This document shows positions 62,723 through 64,000 of a DNA stretch of 64,000 nucleotides, piece by piece. The position numbers were made by a program, and so were the translations under genes. Position 1 is the first letter of the stretch; every line of letters begins with the position of its first letter. Source of the stretch: Rhodobacter capsulatus (GTDB lineage: Bacteria; Pseudomonadota; Alphaproteobacteria; Rhodobacterales; Rhodobacteraceae); assembly GCF_005144475.1 (NCBI RefSeq), contig NZ_SWJZ01000012.1, forward strand, positions 38,624 to 102,623. Reading direction: 5' to 3'. The notes beneath the pieces are model-generated. The model had not been told where the DNA came from. It worked only from the letters and a program-made list of their open reading frames with translations, and made no database searches.

Positions 62723-63321
62723 TGTCCGTGGCCGCCTACAGCTGGCAAGCCGCGGACACGCCCGAAGCGCGCCGCGCGGGGGAGTTGATGTCGCTTGTTT
62801 TGCCGATCGTTCGGGAGGGCGGCCCGCCGAAGGTCCGCCTCTCTGATGTGCCCGAAGCTCTCCGCGCCGAATTCGAGAACTGGATGAACGGCAAAACGAC
62901 CCCTGCGGAGGGCGTCTACGCCCATGACTGGTATCAATTTCGGCAATCGGTCGCGAACCGCGCGCTGCACGACGCGCAGCGTGTCGCGCGTGCTCTGGCG
63001 GAAGCGGGGCCGAGCGCGACCGATCTGAACGCAGCGCCTGTCCTGCACGAATGGATCGGCCTACGGGATACCCGTTTCGGGGGCGCAATCTTGATGGGGC
63101 GGCCGGAGGGGCACCCCGTGTGCCGAGGTCCGGTGAGCCACACTTCCCGGCTCTGCGGTCTCGATCCCGGTCTGATCTGGGCGCGCACGATGACGCGCTG
63201 GTATCGCCTGGGTGCCCCTGCGGATCCGCACGAGGTGCTCGATTACATTCACCGCCACGGAATCCCGCGCGATCTGATTCTCAGCGTGGACACGTTATGG
63301 ACCGATCAGTCTTGGCTTTGA
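62719..63321 (+). CDS. Protein of unknown function, XRE-linked operon, gene 2
   Basis: 200 residues from ATG 62719, overlapping gene 1. Not recognised. Helical amino part (RRAGELMSLVLPIVREGGPP), Trp-rich throughout (ENWMNGK, HDWYQF, HEWIGLRD, TMTRWYRLG, TLWTDQSWL). A conserved-looking PVSHTSRLCGLDPGLIWARTMTRWYRL segment could be a functional core. Coupling implies that its product acts with gene 1. Confidence 0.65.
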   Translation: MMSVAAYSWQAADTPEARRAGELMSLVLPIVREGGPPKVRLSDVPEALRAEFENWMNGKTTPAEGVYAHDWYQFRQSVANRALHDAQRVARALAEAGPSATDLNAAPVLHEWIGLRDTRFGGAILMGRPEGHPVCRGPVSHTSRLCGLDPGLIWARTMTRWYRLGAPADPHEVLDYIHRHGIPRDLILSVDTLWTDQSWL

Positions 63322-63495
63322 TCTGCCAAGCGCCGCGTAGATCTTGCTTCTGCGGCTAAACAGATCGCTTCGAGCGTTTGATGTCCGAAAATTGTGGACA
63401 GTGAGTCGAAATCAGTCGGCTCGAACTTGCGCCAAGGGATTCTTGGGCGAAAATGGTGTGGCAGGTAATCACTCCCGATCTGCGAGACACCCGAA

Positions 63496-63870
63496 ATGGC
63501 CAGGAAATCCCTCAAGAACCCCGTGCGCGCGGCGCATCGTGCGCGCGAACGCGCCTCTCGTGAAGCGCGCGGACTGCACGAAGCCCGCGTGGTCGTGCCA
63601 CGCGAGCATGACCCGATCCTGCGTGGGTTTGCGCGCAAATTGCGCACCGATCCGGCGTTTGCGGCCGCCTTGGCGGCTCTCCTCGAACTTGACGCAGCCG
63701 CTCCCGATACCGCGGCGACGGCACTACCCGTGGCGTCCGCCGAAAATCCGAGCGATTACGTTGTTCCGAAGCGCAAGCAGGTGTGCAAGGCAAAGGGAAA
63801 GGGGGGCTTGGCCGAGGCGGCGCTCGGTGATCTGTTCGGTTTTGGAATCGGCGACACGGAAGGGGCTTGA
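63496..63870 (+). CDS. Basic hypothetical protein, possible third gene of the XRE-linked group
   Basis: 124 residues. A very basic amino end (ARKSLKNPVRAAHRARERASREARGLHEARVVV) suggests nucleic-acid binding; then comes an Ala-rich helix and a Lys-rich stretch (PKRKQVCKAKGKGG). No family is recognised. It lies 174 bp after gene 2 in the same direction, so cotranscription is uncertain. The 13-bp tandem repeat array begins about 45 bp after its stop. Confidence 0.5.
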   Translation: MARKSLKNPVRAAHRARERASREARGLHEARVVVPREHDPILRGFARKLRTDPAFAAALAALLELDAAAPDTAATALPVASAENPSDYVVPKRKQVCKAKGKGGLAEAALGDLFGFGIGDTEGA

Positions 63871-63916
63871 CGACCCGAGCGGTCATGCGGTCGAATTTCA
63901 TTCGAAGCATTCAGAT

Positions 63917-64000
63917 CCACGGCGGGCATCCACGGCGGGCATCCACGGCGGGCATCCACGGCGGGCATCCACGGCGGGCATCCACGGCGGGCATCCACGG
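63917..64000. repeat. 13-bp tandem repeat CCACGGCGGGCAT (window end)
   Basis: Six full, apparently identical copies followed by CCACGG at the window edge, so the array continues. Because 13 is not a multiple of 3, read as codons it gives a 13-residue period (DARRGCPPWMPAV on the minus strand), probably without meaning. The number of copies is likely to vary between strains. Confidence 0.95.

Noticed and set aside
63756..63998. 80-codon minus-strand frame with repeated residues
   Set aside because: Created by translating the 13-bp repeats; no start signal.
63917..64000. CRISPR array
   Set aside because: Repeats are contiguous 13-mers without spacers.

Overview
The window is high-GC alphaproteobacterial DNA that reads as Rhodobacter, most likely R. 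capsulatus or a very close relative. The three fructose-PTS proteins have 827, 316 and 578 residues, the sizes I recall for R. capsulatus FruB, FruK and FruA, and the murA-hisD-UPF0262-infA-maf-rng-yacG neighbourhood is typical of Rhodobacterales. Genes are dense, and many are coupled by 4-nt ATGA or GTGA overlaps.

Layout. 1-3.2 kb: the 5' end of a membrane protein and a PAS/GGDEF/EAL c-di-GMP protein. 3.4-13.4 kb: fruBKA (minus), divergent from a periplasmic sugar-binding protein, a hybrid histidine kinase and a convergent OmpR-type regulator, which looks like a sugar-sensing module beside the PTS. 13.5-23.9 kb: a housekeeping block (yacG, rng, maf, infA / LMW phosphatase, UPF0262, hisD, GNAT, DUF2948, murA), split by a five-gene insertion (nitrilase family, GNAT, NTF2-like, quinone-reductase-like, HxlR regulator).

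24.07-37.3 kb: a genomic island starts directly after a tRNA-Thr gene. It has a phage-like or satellite backbone on the minus strand: primase/VapE helicase, serine recombinase, terminase-small-like protein and small hypotheticals. It carries two cargo blocks: a decayed type II restriction-modification system of low GC content, and a DRT2-like antiviral reverse transcriptase preceded by a strongly structured, nearly stop-free putative ncRNA. The right end is cut by an IS21-family element with degenerate istA and istB. Its two flanks come from unrelated genes (an alpA-like 3' end and an IS66 fragment inside a gamma-glutamylcyclotransferase gene), so an IS-adjacent deletion probably removed the integrase end of the island.

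37.6-41.2 kb: a translationally coupled operon of an argininosuccinate-synthase-like protein, aldo/keto reductase, sulfotransferase, GFA-family zinc protein, LysE exporter and truncated cyclotransferase. Several genes carry frameshifts. 41.7-59.3 kb: a metal/corrinoid uptake region with a Tat-exported glutathione peroxidase, two TonB-dependent receptors, a periplasmic Fes-like esterase, an AraC regulator, and two paralogous FecCD/BtuCD-type ABC transporters. The first transporter lies behind a cobalamin riboswitch and continues into pseudoazurin and methyltransferase genes. The second is followed by an EamA permease.

59.5-64 kb: transposase remnants, a ParE/ParD-type toxin-antitoxin pair, and an XRE regulator facing an operon of unknown proteins across a perfect palindrome. 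The window ends inside a 13-bp tandem repeat array.
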